In this document: positions 30,856 through 41,385 of the stretch, piece by piece
Position numbering within the stretch: the first letter of the stretch is position 1
Layout of the letters: each line of letters starts with the position of its first letter
Source of the DNA: Isoetes taiwanensis
Taxonomy: Eukaryota > Streptophyta > Lycopodiopsida > Isoetales > Isoetaceae
NCBI GenBank assembly: GCA_021234155.1
Contig: JAJEKV010000051.1
Location: forward strand, 1,614,754 to 1,678,753
DNA length: 64,000 nt
Direction: 5' to 3'
The notes under the pieces: model-generated
Seen by the model: only the letters and a program-made list of their open reading frames with translations
Databases searched by the model: none
Told to the model about the DNA's origin: nothing
Program-made: the position numbers and the translations under genes

Positions 30856-33212
30856 AACCCATTGTTTCTATTAAGATGTTTTAATATAGATTACGGTTTA
30901 TGCATAGAAGCGTAGTAAACATAGAGAACTAGTAAAGTGCCCACCTTGGTGGGAGCACTCCATGTATTCATATTTGTACACAAAGAGTATTTGTTCATGA
31001 GTGTTGTTGGGGTAAGGTTTTTGGTAGTAATGTGTTACATACTTGCAAATTTGAGAACCGTATATCAAACTTGTTTCGTATTTAGACATTGTAAATGAAT
31101 GAGCAATATTGACACTCATAAGTTTGTAGTATTGTAGAAACCTAGAACAATCTAAGGATTCCATTGTACATGAGCTAAATTATCATTGAGTGCTACTTTT
31201 TACAATAAATAGAATGATAAGATAGGGAAAACTCTAATCATGTTGATTGAATCTAAGAATAGTCTTTATATTTTCTCCTAGTTGATTTAATACAAATGCT
31301 TCATAGAACAAAAATAATTTAATTATATACCCTTGTTTGTTGCATCCACGTCTTTCTACGTGTATCAAATCCACATCTTTCTACATGTATCACTCGAAAA
31401 CTCGCTCTTTTCAAAGAGTATATTAATTATCCCAACTAAAGGAATGCTTAACAATGTAGAGATATGCTTTGCATAGGCACTTTGAAGCTTTTGTCTATGG
31501 CAAGCAACATCGAATGTCATACCAAGAATCTGCCAAGAGATTGTGTTAGAAGAAGAAAAGAGAACAAACTAAGAGATGATTGAGACGAAAGCTTGACCCA
31601 GATCATAATGCCCTTCATATTCAGCATATTGTCAAGTCTCAGAATTACAAAAATGTTATTGGCCTACTAACAAATAAAATACAATGCAGAACATGTCTTA
31701 AATCCTCCACATCATCGCCATCAATATACTTCAAAACTGCCACTACTCTGTTGAAAATTCAATTTGACTTTTATTTTTCAGCCCTACTACAAATGCTTGT
31801 CCCAGATCATTATGCCTCTCATATTCAGCATATTGTCAAGTCTGAGAATTACAAAAATGTTATTGGCCTCTTCAAAAAAAGGAATGTTATTGGCACACTG
31901 TACATGTATGGTCAATCTTTAAACAATAGTGATGAGAATGTTTCACTACCCTCTTGGCATCTCACGGTGTTGAAAGACCCTTGAAATTCCAATCTTATGA
32001 ATACAACTTGGTCACACTATCCAAGATCTTGACGATGTTCTTTTACCACCCTCATCAGCTTTGAATTGCTCCATGCCCACTGTAAGTAATTTACATGGTC
32101 AAGCATATATGGAAGAATATCAGAAATATGGTAGATGAATCTTAAAAGGATCTTTAAAACGTTCATCTTCAAGCTTAAGACTTACATGATAGGGCGGGGC
32201 TATATGCCGACAACCATATTTGAAAAGAAAAAGGCATTCGCACTTGGCTACCACCACGAGCAAGGAGCTACAATAAGGATGGAATTTTAAACATAAACAA
32301 AGGCTGAAAAAAAGTAAAAATAGCATAAAGCTGATCATAGGGGCATGCTATCAACAGCGAAAACTTCATCACATCGATACTTGATTCCTTCAAGGTTAGC
32401 GGTGATATCGGAGTTCCATCTCGCCATAAATTACACCTCCAAAGATTGGCAAATGCCCCGATGGCTCTAGCTTAAGTATCCTTAATACACCAAAGGACCA
32501 ATGTTTTTCGGGGAGGTCTTTGCGGTCTAAATCATGTTATATGAATTTTAAATACCACGAATGAAACAAAAGAACTAAAATGCATGAATTAGCCAACATA
32601 CATGCATTACGCAACATGAGTCTACCTAGACCCATTTGCCCGACTTGATGCTAAATAAGTTTGAAAAATACCATAGCGGACATGGATACCAAAATGTTAA
32701 AACACTTAGAATGGTAGTAAGCGACTTCTGAGAGATGGCCCTCCATCAATGGTACTTGCCTTTAATCTGCGTCATGTGTTCTTCATGAGTTGGGTTAGCC
32801 TGCACCAAAGAAAACACAAATGAAGATCCCATAAACAACGACCACTTTTTTTGAATATAAGGATGTACCAACAGATGTCTGCAAATGCCAAAACTTACCT
32901 CTGCAAATGATGGATAGTTGCAAGCACGAAGTCTACCCCAAAATGCAAGCTTAGTTGCAGGTGATTCCCCCGACGTCTACCTTTTTGGGCGGGAGCATTA
33001 TCGAACACAGCTGCAGCAAAGGCATTCAAAGTAGGCCGGCACCATCCTGCTCCAACCACGGCTAAGATGATCGTCCTAGTCCTAATCTACATCCATCCGA
33101 CCCATTCTCTTAGCTTCGATGGGTAGAAAGATCTGAAATGCGATTTAGGGCGAAGTTGAATGACTATGTTCCGAGGCTCATCTTGACCACCTTTTTTGCA
33201 CGCAATCCCACG
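30856..33212. other. unassigned sequence between G0 and G2
   Basis: No intact gene seen. Minus-strand pieces near 32900-32950 and 32790 look like exons, with a candidate acceptor TTTGGTGCAG and short frames such as FWGRLRACNYPSFAE and NPTHEEHMTQIKGKYH. They may derive from a transposase, but this is weak. Another minus-strand piece near 32470-32400 reads LRILKLEPSGHLPIFGG. The element G2 inserted at the right end. Confidence 0.35.
31593..31871 (+). repeat. two ~75-bp direct repeats, 203 bp apart
   Basis: 31593-31668 and 31796-31871 are almost identical and both open in the plus frame at 31580-31984 (HIQHIVKSQNYKNVIGL and HIQHIVKSENYKNVIGL). I do not recognise the peptide. Confidence 0.7.
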
Positions 33213-33217
33213 CTTTG
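33213..33217. repeat. target-site duplication CTTTG, left of G2
   Basis: Exact match to 46405-46409. Confidence 0.9.
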
Positions 33218-34796
33218 TGTGGCGTCCCTACTGGTATCACGGTGCACTCACCGTATACAAAGCGAGTTCTTCCCCACACCAGCTCCATGCTCGCGTCACG
33301 GGGCCCTCCACATATCACTTTGCACCTGCTTGAGTCTCCGATGGGGAGAGTGAAGGTGTCATTCTACCCCGTCTCCCTCGGGGCCTACCTAGGCTGCCGG
33401 GCGTAAACATACATGTCAGTAGCACATACATCAACATCCTGTGACCATCTCGAAGGATGGTCCCCTCATATCTGCATAGACAAAGATCAGCACATCACAT
33501 AGGGGATCCTACCCAAGGCTCAGACTCAAAGGATGACTGACGGCTTGGGTCTCCAGAGTTCTTGGGCCGAATTCATGGCAATGGATTTGGGCGGCATAAG
33601 AACATGGCATAGGGTTGTCCACTCCATCCGCCCCTCCCATGTGCACACTTTGCGAGTAGGCTGAAAAGTGTTGGGACTGGCCCAGCCAGCCCGGATGCAT
33701 AGCCAAAGGGGCTATTCCCGGGTCTCATCCTCCCGATTCCAGATGGGGCGGGGTAGGGATCACTCCCTCCCTCAGGAGATCTGCATGCTAACTCAAGGTG
33801 ACTAGAGGGCCCTTTGCCCTATTCGACCGAACCCCACGGAAAGTGTACACCACTTCACGGTGTCGAGCCCATGCCTTACCCGCACTCGGTGGTAAGCCAT
33901 TAGACCCTAGTCACAATGATCCCGGTAGGCTTTACACACCCGGGGGATCGTTCAAAGAGTCGGGGACATGAACCTCCTTTTTAGCCAGTCTGGCCCCTTC
34001 ACCCACAACCCGGTGTGGCTCTTGTACACAGGCCGAATCTACAGTGTGCTAGAGAGGCTACTCTAGGAGCATCAACTACAAGCTTTAGGGCCTCTACCCC
34101 CCTTCCCAATACAAGGAGTTCACAGAAATACATCATCCAAATATATCACGGAAAGAACTAAAGAACTAGATCCAATCATAGAGTTAGGTTCTTTAGTTAG
34201 TGTCCCAGATCTAAGATCTAGATAACTACTATGGGCAATTTAATAGTCTAAACCCCTCGATTCTATGACTAGAAGGCGGTTTAAGCTATTAAATTGACCA
34301 AATACCTGATCCTTGAGTGGCTCCTCTCCCGACCTGAGTTCAACCATCCTGGCCGAGCTGATCAATTGGGGAAACCCGATGGCGCAATTAAGCTTGGGCA
34401 GCGTCTGGGAGGCGGTTTTGGCTCCTGGGGCAGCCAAAGCTGGGCTCTAAAACCCTAAGGGCGAAAACTAGCAAGCTAGGGTTTTCCTACCCTAAATAGA
34501 CATGGGGGTTTAGGCTAGGGTTTCCAATTACCCAATTTGGCATGTGGGATAATTGGAAAGGCCCCACTTGCCTTTAGTGGCTAGGTGGCAAAATATGCCA
34601 ACATGGAAAGGTGTGCCCTTATTAATGTGCACATGTGCACATTAATAATATATGAACACTCTAGCAAGTTGCCCCCTAGGGCTACTTACACAGCTATCCG
34701 TTGGCGTTACCGTCAATCGGGTGGCGTAATGCTGGCGTGGCGTGGCGATTACAATGTATGCGTCCCGGGGCGTATCTTTGTCTTTGGAACGTCACA
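33218..34796 (-). repeat. G2 3' LTR (left, 1579 bp)
   Basis: On the plus strand it starts TGTGGCGTCCC and ends ACGTCACA. Matches 44850-46404. Confidence 0.93.
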
Positions 34797-34809
34797 TTCT
34801 CCCCACCTT
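34797..34809 (-). other. polypurine tract of G2
   Basis: The minus strand reads AAGGTGGGGAGAA directly before TGTGACG of the 3' LTR. Confidence 0.88.
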
Positions 34810-35640
34810 GAAATGATCTTTGTCCAGCGACATCGTGGGTCTCCCCACCTTGGGATCTTCCTAACCTGCAACCTGCAATCAACGTGATACCTACAATATA
34901 ATCTTTATACATTTATCGCGATTACTCTAAGGTAATTACTTTTAGAACATTATTACGTTATTATATTATGGAATACTTATCAATTCATAACACCATTAAC
35001 AAGTTATTCACTATGTTAAGTTAGACAAAATTTCAGCATTTCATATCTATAATTACTGTCCGAGGTACTCTTCATTCCTTGCAACACATTCCAACAAAAC
35101 TTGTGTTGCAAGTCTTCGTAGCTCGACCTCCTTGCCCTCCGGAGCGCTCTACTGGCCTGCAGGTCGACACTACGTTAGTACCGTTTTAATTGTTTAATAA
35201 ATTTTGGTTATATGGTGACCACCCCACCTATCTACATGAATGCATGGCTAATCTCCCGGCGTAGGAAGAGGATGAATCTTCCATAATGGCCGGGGAGACA
35301 GCGCCTATATGCCTATATGCCGCTCATGCCTACACCTCTAGTTGCCCAGCGTGGAGGATATCCTTCTCGCGTGGGGGCGTGAAGGATGGATTCCTCCTAT
35401 CAAAGCATATATGGGGCTAAAGGTGCTTTCCCTATCAATGCATTCCTTAATGACCTCTTTTCTCTCGAGGCCGTCTCCTTCCGGTGGGACCAGTAGACTT
35501 TCTAATCTACCTTCCACTTTCGCCCAAGCGGAACGCGGTCATGCCTACATTGACATTACACCACCCTAGAGATCACCGTAGTGGTCTCATCATCGATAAC
35601 GGCGCATGCGACCCATACCAAGCATAGGTTGCATCGTGGA
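34810..35640 (-). other. G2 3' untranslated region, no gene seen
   Basis: Lies between the end of the integrase/chromodomain and the PPT. The plus-strand frame 35342-35569 has no recognisable motif. Confidence 0.5.
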
Positions 35641-35689
35641 TTAATCTATACAAGAATTAACCTCGCCGTCGACATGCAGCCGATTTCTT

Positions 35690-35980
35690 GGAGATGACCT
35701 TGCCGTCCCATTGCTCCATAAAGCGTGGGTACTTTGCTTTGCAAATCCTTCTTAAGTACCCACGGCGTCTTCCAGCGGCAAGTGTTTCCACTTGACCAAG
35801 TATTGGAGGAACTCAGACCTCCTTGTCTTCTTGAAAGCTTTATCAAGAATCATTTACGGAACTATTTCCAGCTGCTCCTCCGTCATTTCCAACAACGTTG
35901 GAGTGTCCAAAACTTAAATGCGGATTTGGGTATGCTTCTTCAACAAACTCACGTGGAAGACCTTATGAATCTTTAGGTGT
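35690..35980 (-). pseudogene. G2 integrase C-terminus with chromodomain (frameshifted)
   Basis: Read from 35980 to 35690 the minus strand gives IHKVFHVSLLKKH, LDTPTLLEMTEEQLEIVP, FLQYLVKWKHLPLEDA and WVLKKDLQ in adjacent frames. These match the G1 end (10796-11224). A stop after EIVP and a frameshift within LEDA break it. The chromodomain core YLVKWKHLPLEDA is clear. Confidence 0.8.
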
Positions 35981-36763
35981 CTTTGGCAATTCTAACTTGT
36001 AGGATTGATTACCTACTCTCTTGATTATTCTGAAGGGTCCAGCCCACCTTGGAGCAAGCTTCTTGCAATTGCCAATCCTGAGCTTCGCCTGCTTCACCTT
36101 TATCTTGAGCCATACATCATCTCCAACTTTGAACTCTCTTACCGTTCGATGCTTATCGGCGATGCTCTTTTGTCGACTTCTTGCTGCTAGCAGATACCCT
36201 CGAACCTCTTCCACGAGCTGCTGCATATCGGCCAACATCTGCTGCGAAACTTCTACTTTTGACACGGGGTTGTGCCAAGTGTCTGGAGTTAGGCACTGAT
36301 AGCCATAATTGATCATAAATGGCGACATTTGGGACGATTCCTGCTTGGTGCTATTGTATGCAAACTCCACCAAGTGAATAAATTCTTCCCACATACTTTG
36401 CTTATTCCAGACATAGTTTCGTAGCATGTCTTCTAAGATCCTGTTGGTCCGCTCCGTCTGGCCATCCGTCTGAGGATGATACGCCGTGCTCATGGATAGC
36501 TTGGTCTGAATTGTCGCAAAGAGGTCTTGCCAAAAGGCACTCATGAACTTCGGATCTCTGTCGGAGATAATCTCCCTTGGCATGCCATGAAGCCTGAAGA
36601 TCTCTTTGGTGAAGAGCTTTGCTGTATCCATAGTCATCTCGTGGTCTGCCAAGGCACAAAATGTGCCATCTTTGACAACTTGTCGACCACTACCATCAAG
36701 GCATCCTTGCCTCTCGCTGTTCTTGGGAGTCCTGTGATGAAATCCATGCTGATTACCTCCCAC
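35963..36763 (-). CDS. G2 integrase catalytic core and GPF module
   Basis: A 266-residue frame. It shows SDRDPKFMSAFWQ (second catalytic Asp), STAYHPQTDGQTERTNR (catalytic Glu block), ECSS-type linker sequence, VWLKIKVKQAKLRIG and LAPRWAGPF (GPY/F module). The first catalytic Asp (SMDFITGLP) is in the overlapping upstream frame 36634-37347, so one frameshift separates them. Enzymes of this type join element cDNA to the chromosome. Catalytic residues visible here are intact. Confidence 0.88.
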   Translation of the reverse strand: MGGNQHGFHHRTPKNSERQGCLDGSGRQVVKDGTFCALADHEMTMDTAKLFTKEIFRLHGMPREIISDRDPKFMSAFWQDLFATIQTKLSMSTAYHPQTDGQTERTNRILEDMLRNYVWNKQSMWEEFIHLVEFAYNSTKQESSQMSPFMINYGYQCLTPDTWHNPVSKVEVSQQMLADMQQLVEEVRGYLLAARSRQKSIADKHRTVREFKVGDDVWLKIKVKQAKLRIGNCKKLAPRWAGPFRIIKRVGNQSYKLELPKTPKDS

Positions 36764-37347
36764 TTAGCATTTGGCACTGCTAATGGCTCTAATGCCCCTG
36801 GAATTCGAAGCTGCTCTGCCTTCGTCTGCTGGCATAGCTGACATTCCTTGATGTAGCGAGCTATTTGCTTCTTCATTCCTGGCCAATAATAGCTGCTGCG
36901 CACTTTGAAATATGTTTTCATGAATCCCGCATGGCCAGCTATTGGGCTGTTGTGCGTGTCATGGAGGATCAACTTCCTTACACCTGATGATTCGGGTACG
37001 CACAACTTGTTCTTATGGTATAACAGGTTGCCTTCCTTCTTATAATGCTTGAAGGCCTCCCGCTCTTTATCTGTTCTAGCCTCCTTAGAGAGGCTTACCC
37101 ATACTTCCCTGAAATCCACATCCATTGGCAAGGACTCTTCAATCTTCTTACCAAAATCATTTGGAGGCGTTGAAATTGCGTTGCAATGCACTCTAGTTGT
37201 CAGGGGGTGCCTTGAAAGCGCATCTGCTACCACATTGAGCTTCCCCGGCTTGTAGACTATATCAAAGTCATATTCTTCGAGGAACTCCATCCATCTCCGC
37301 TGCCTCAGATTGAGGTGTGGTTGTGTGAATACATATTGGAGGCTCAT
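36634..37347 (-). CDS. G2 RNase H end and integrase zinc domain
   Basis: A 237-residue frame that begins inside the RNase H/connection part (FTQPHLNLRQRRWMEFL, IVYKPGKLNVVADALSR, the standard end of Ty3/gypsy RNase H). Integrase follows: LILHDTHNSPIAGHAGFMKT and ECQLCQQTKA form the HHCC zinc domain, and WEVISMDFITGLPRTARG carries the first catalytic Asp. All zinc ligands are present. Confidence 0.9.
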   Translation of the reverse strand: MSLQYVFTQPHLNLRQRRWMEFLEEYDFDIVYKPGKLNVVADALSRHPLTTRVHCNAISTPPNDFGKKIEESLPMDVDFREVWVSLSKEARTDKEREAFKHYKKEGNLLYHKNKLCVPESSGVRKLILHDTHNSPIAGHAGFMKTYFKVRSSYYWPGMKKQIARYIKECQLCQQTKAEQLRIPGALEPLAVPNAKWEVISMDFITGLPRTARGKDALMVVVDKLSKMAHFVPWQTTR

Positions 37348-38460
37348 GGTGCGGTATCAATTGGAACTTCCTTCCCAAGAGATAGTGCCTCCATATTCTT
37401 AATGCCACGACAAACTGCAAGCAACTCACGATGCGTGCGTTGGGTAAGCGGCGTCTCGGCGTCGTTCATCTTCACGGAATCATACGCTACCACCGCGTTC
37501 TTCTTGCATAAACCTTTTTTGTAGCTATCTTACTGCATGATCTGTTGCTACAAGCTTATCCTTCTCGGGTCCGGCGGGGTTAAGATCAGGCTGTTGTTAA
37601 AGCTTCCTTCAACAATTCAAACCCCTTTTGGGCTTTCTTGTGCCAATGCTCTACCCAATCTTTCACCTTCTCTGCCCTCGTTAGGTCTGTTAATTGGGGC
37701 TGCTATCTTAGCAAAGTTCTTTCTGAACTTCTGTAGTACCACTGCTAGGCCAGAAAACTTCGACCTCGTGCACATTCTTGGCGCCGCCACCGAATCACCG
37801 CTGCTTCAATCTTGGCGGGTCCGTCCGAGATGCCTTCTGCCGAGATCACATGACCAAGGTATTCCACCTTCTCTGTTCGGTGGCACCGACAACTTGGCGC
37901 ATAACCGGTGTCTTCTCAACTTCTCTAGCACCCTTCTCAAGTGTTGCCGCGTGCCCTTCAAGGGATCTGCTATACACCAAAATGTCATCAAAGAAAACAA
38001 TCACAAAGGTGTCCGGGAACTCCCACGAAGATATCGTTCATGAGCCTCATGAACGTTCTGGGCATTTGATAAGCCGAAAGGCATCACCGCGGAACTCGTA
38101 ATGCCCATACCAGCGTCCCGAAGGCGGTCTTGTGGATATCCTCCTCCTTTATCCTTATCTCGATGATAACCTGACCTTAAGTCAATTTCGGAAGATCTTT
38201 GCTCCTTGAAGGCTGATCCATCAAGTCGTCGATCTTGGAAGCGCATACTTGTTCTTAATGGTGTGCTTATTCAACTGTCTATAGTCTATGCACATTCTCA
38301 AAGATCCATCCTTCTTCTTGACAAAAAGAATGGGCTCCCAAGCGGCGAGACACTAGGTCTAATGAAACCTAGGTCGGCGACTCCTCTAATCTTCTTTAGC
38401 TCGGAGACAACTCCTGCGTTGTCATTCTATATGGAGCCTTGCTTGTCGGTTTTGTTCCCG
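37348..38460 (-). pseudogene. G2 reverse transcriptase and RNase H (frameshifted)
   Basis: In shifting frames: PYRMTTQELSELKKI and LGFIRPS..SPLGSP near 38420-38330, [17 protein letters not shown]-type sequence near 38290, IDLRSGYH and MPFGLSNA at 38001-38246, and VIVFFDDILVYSRSLEGHA near 38010-37960. The catalytic Asp-Asp pair is intact. At least four frameshifts. Confidence 0.82.
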
Positions 38461-38469
38461 GTTCGAGTG

Positions 38470-38841
38470 CTATCTGCGACCGACTCCCCTATAAGGAGGG
38501 AGCTGCTTGATCTCATCTGGAAAGAGATCGTGGAACTCCGTGATCAACTTAGCTATTTGCCTCGGCAACTTGCTGAGCATCTTGTCTTCTTTGCTTCCTT
38601 CCAATTCCGGCTCACTAATCTCAAGCTTGAAGATGTATGCTACCTGCTCACTCTTGATGCACTTGAACAGCCGTTTAGAAGACATACACTGCATGATGGG
38701 GACAACTTCTTTACCTGTTATCTCAATGATCTTGCCGTCGGGTGTTGGGAAGGTCACCTTCCGCTTTCCACAATCAATAATGGCCCCTGCTGGTCCAAGG
38801 TACTCCATACCTATTATCAAGTCATATTTGCCGATGCTCAT
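38470..38841 (-). CDS. G2 protease end and RT connection
   Basis: A 123-residue frame: YDLIIGMEYLGPAGAIIDC followed by RKVTFPTPDGK is the usual end of the retropepsin domain (YDVILGMDWL...), and LPRQIAKLITEFHDLFPDEI with LPPYR leads into RT. A one-base step separates it from the upstream frame 38865-39527. Confidence 0.85.
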   Translation of the reverse strand: MSIGKYDLIIGMEYLGPAGAIIDCGKRKVTFPTPDGKIIEITGKEVVPIMQCMSSKRLFKCIKSEQVAYIFKLEISEPELEGSKEDKMLSKLPRQIAKLITEFHDLFPDEIKQLPPYRGVGRR

Positions 38842-38864
38842 TACCTCCGCCCCCTATCCGGATC

Positions 38865-39527
38865 TTAATCCCCACAAGTCGATGTCAAAGTTGATTCTTT
38901 TACACCTGCCGCCTTCTTTGCTCCACTTGCTAAGACAACGGGCCTTGGCTTTGACTTTAATGGTTTCAACTTCAACATTTGAACCATTCTGGGAGATGCA
39001 AAGTTATGGCTACTTCCTGAATCTATTAGGACTATAAATGACTTGGCCTTGGCCTTTCCCACTGTGGAAATTACTTTATACTGGCTCTCTGCTTGCTCTG
39101 TATCTATTGCGGCAAAGATATGACACTCACCCTGAATGTAGTCGCGGGCCTCCTCGCCGTCGTCGTCAGTCAAAGTGTCCCAATCTCCCAACTCTGCTAG
39201 AAGCTTTGCACTCATGACATATGGGCGCTTCATTGTTCTATGGCCCGGCTGGAAACACCAAGCAAAAGTTGCTTTTCTATGCACTCTGTCTCTTCTCCTT
39301 GGGCATAGCTGCGAGAAAGGATCGCCTTTGCTTTGGAGTAGTTTGACCCTTCTGTTTGTCTTTGAAAGATACACTTCTTCTCCTGCTTGCTTCCCTTGAT
39401 TGCCACTATATGGGGCTCTAGCTGGTCTGGGTTGGTTCTCGGTAGGGCTGGCCTTTTTCTTTGCCTTGCCTTTATCTTGGTAATCTTTGCTGCCTCTGCC
39501 CACTATTCGAGGTCCCGTTCCTTGCAA
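38865..39527 (-). CDS. G2 gag zinc knuckle and aspartic protease
   Basis: A 220-residue frame. CFQPGHRTMKRP near residue 91 is a decayed CCHC knuckle that has lost ligands. FIVLIDSGSSHNFAS near residue 165 is the retropepsin active site (DSG, as usual in plant Ty3/gypsy). A basic, proline-rich linker precedes them. The protease is the part most likely still folded. Confidence 0.85.
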   Translation of the reverse strand: MQGTGPRIVGRGSKDYQDKGKAKKKASPTENQPRPARAPYSGNQGKQAGEEVYLSKTNRRVKLLQSKGDPFSQLCPRRRDRVHRKATFAWCFQPGHRTMKRPYVMSAKLLAELGDWDTLTDDDGEEARDYIQGECHIFAAIDTEQAESQYKVISTVGKAKAKSFIVLIDSGSSHNFASPRMVQMLKLKPLKSKPRPVVLASGAKKAAGVKESTLTSTCGD

Positions 39528-40260
39528 ACTTATTGCCTTGGACTCGCTTCGATCTTGTTCTTGGGTTTATTGCTCTTACAAGCTTGCGGATCTCCTCATT
39601 CGGACCTTCAATGTAGCTTTCCAACTGCGTGCTTCTCTCTAACTTTGCTTTATACTGACCTTAGCCTCATAAATTCCTCTGTGTATTTACATCTTGACTT
39701 GTTGCCTTGCTGCAACTTTGTAGAACTATTTTGCATCATCTTGGACTTGTGCTCTCTTGGGACATAATGGCGCTTGAAGGCTTTAGCAAACTTCTTGAAC
39801 CTGCAAGCATCCCTGCTTAAGCCATGAGCCTTGGCATAGCCCTTCCACCAAATCGTCTTTGCTCCTTGAGGTTCGCTGTTGCCACCCCGCCTTTATCCTT
39901 ATCCTTCATACCATAGGCATTGCCGTATTAGCTCATCTCGTCAAGCCAAGCCTCTGCTTCCATGCACGACTGTTCTCGCGAGAATTGCTCGAGCTTCACA
40001 GCCTTCCAAACATTTCCCAATCACGAGTCTACTTTCTTACGGTAGTCGAGGTTCTTGTGTCCTTTATCGTCCCTCCGGGTGGTTCCTCCGCCTTTAGATA
40101 CGCTTTCGGACTTGGTTCTGCTCTTCTTCTTCCTCAGAATCGGAGTCTGAATCTGAGCTTGAGTCGGAGGAGTCCGAGCTGGGGGACCTTCCTCTCTTGC
40201 TCCTCTTCTTGTCTCTACCTGTTCTCCGAGCTGATGCTTGCGGCGGTTGAGCGTTACCAC
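39528..40260 (-). pseudogene. G2 gag core (frameshifted)
   Basis: Adjacent minus frames give FSREQSCMEAEAWLDEMS, WWKGYAKAHGLSRDA, FKKFAKAFKRHYVPRE and YTEEFMRLRS, the usual blocks of the Retrotrans_gag family. The segment 40260-40021 ahead of it is rich in R, K, S and D. Several frameshifts; plus-strand frames over this interval are shadows. Confidence 0.78.
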
Positions 40261-41385
40261 GAAACCTGCTCACAGCGTGCGGCTAGCAAAGCCTTTATCT
40301 GCTTTCGAGGTCCGTCCTCATTTGCGATATTTCTTCTTACGGGGTCATTTGTCCAAATTCTTCAAAGCGGGTTTCTTGCGGGCGTGGCACGGGCGGGCTC
40401 TGTTCCCCACTATGAAAGTTCCCTTGGTTGTCGTTCTCCCCGGCGCTCGAGGGCCTCTAATTGCATACACAAGTGGTTCATATCTACATGGTTAGTTTTC
40501 CTTGCTTTCTTGCTTTATTTATGTTTGTTGGCATGGTTGAGGGACACAAAATATATCACAAAAAACATTTATAGTGCAAGAGAATGTTATATTTATATTT
40601 TATATTACGCTAATACAAGAACTTGCAACTACCGCTAATCATTTTACGTTGATGCCGGTAAGATGGATTATCCTCCAGAACTTTTTCACTTGGCTGTTTC
40701 CCATCGAATGGCCCAAGTTCCTAAGGACATTGGCTGGAGATCCACCTGTAATGCTCTTGCTAAATCTTCTATTACTGCGATTGGGAGGTATAAGGCTGTT
40801 GTCACCGGCAACTTGATCTTACTGCCGCTTTGTAAAGGTATAAGCGAAGTCGAAGACGTCGAGTGCTACCGCTCTTTTCACCAGGATTGCATACCGGTGT
40901 TAAGGGGTAACCGTGCATGCACAGCGAATCTCGAGAGTGCAATCAGCAGCGATACTCCTTCCTCGCCTGCGGGGGTGAATTTGCGGTGGATAACGCTATT
41001 CTTCCATCCATCGGCAATGGCGGTAATAGCGTAATGACACGCCGATTGCGAGATGGGTCCTCGGCTACTTTCGGTATCGGCTCGGTTATGCCTTCCGAAA
41101 ATCATCAACCTCCACCGTGGTGAGCTCCACGTAGTCATTGGTATTTCTTTGAAGCCCTCCACGAGGTCGGTCGCTTTCCTATCAGGGGAGGTCTTTGCGG
41201 ACGAGCTTACCGTTAGGATGTTTGAGGTCGCATAACGGATCCCCATCGTTCTGGAGAACAAGGAACTCTTCCTCCGTCGGTAGCTTGTTCTCAGCCTTAT
41301 GCGCCTCCATGATCCGCTTTGTTGATGTTGTTTGTAGGCTTGGATGTGGGAGGTAAACTCTCCCGTGTAAGTGTGTCGGCTTCCC
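40261..41385 (-). other. G2 stretch between the H2A-like gene and gag, unassigned
   Basis: A minus frame at about 41310-41185 gives KAENKLPTEEEFLVLQNDGD and KHPNGKLVRKDLP. I do not recognise it. It could be the N-terminus of gag or a tail of the H2A-like product. About 40500-40640 is AT-rich and non-coding. Confidence 0.3.

Noticed and set aside
30856-33212. Intact host gene on the minus strand
   Set aside because: Exon-like pieces exist, but stops interrupt them and I could not link them to a family.
39859-40638. 259-residue plus-strand frame
   Set aside because: Antisense shadow of the gag core; no motif on this strand.
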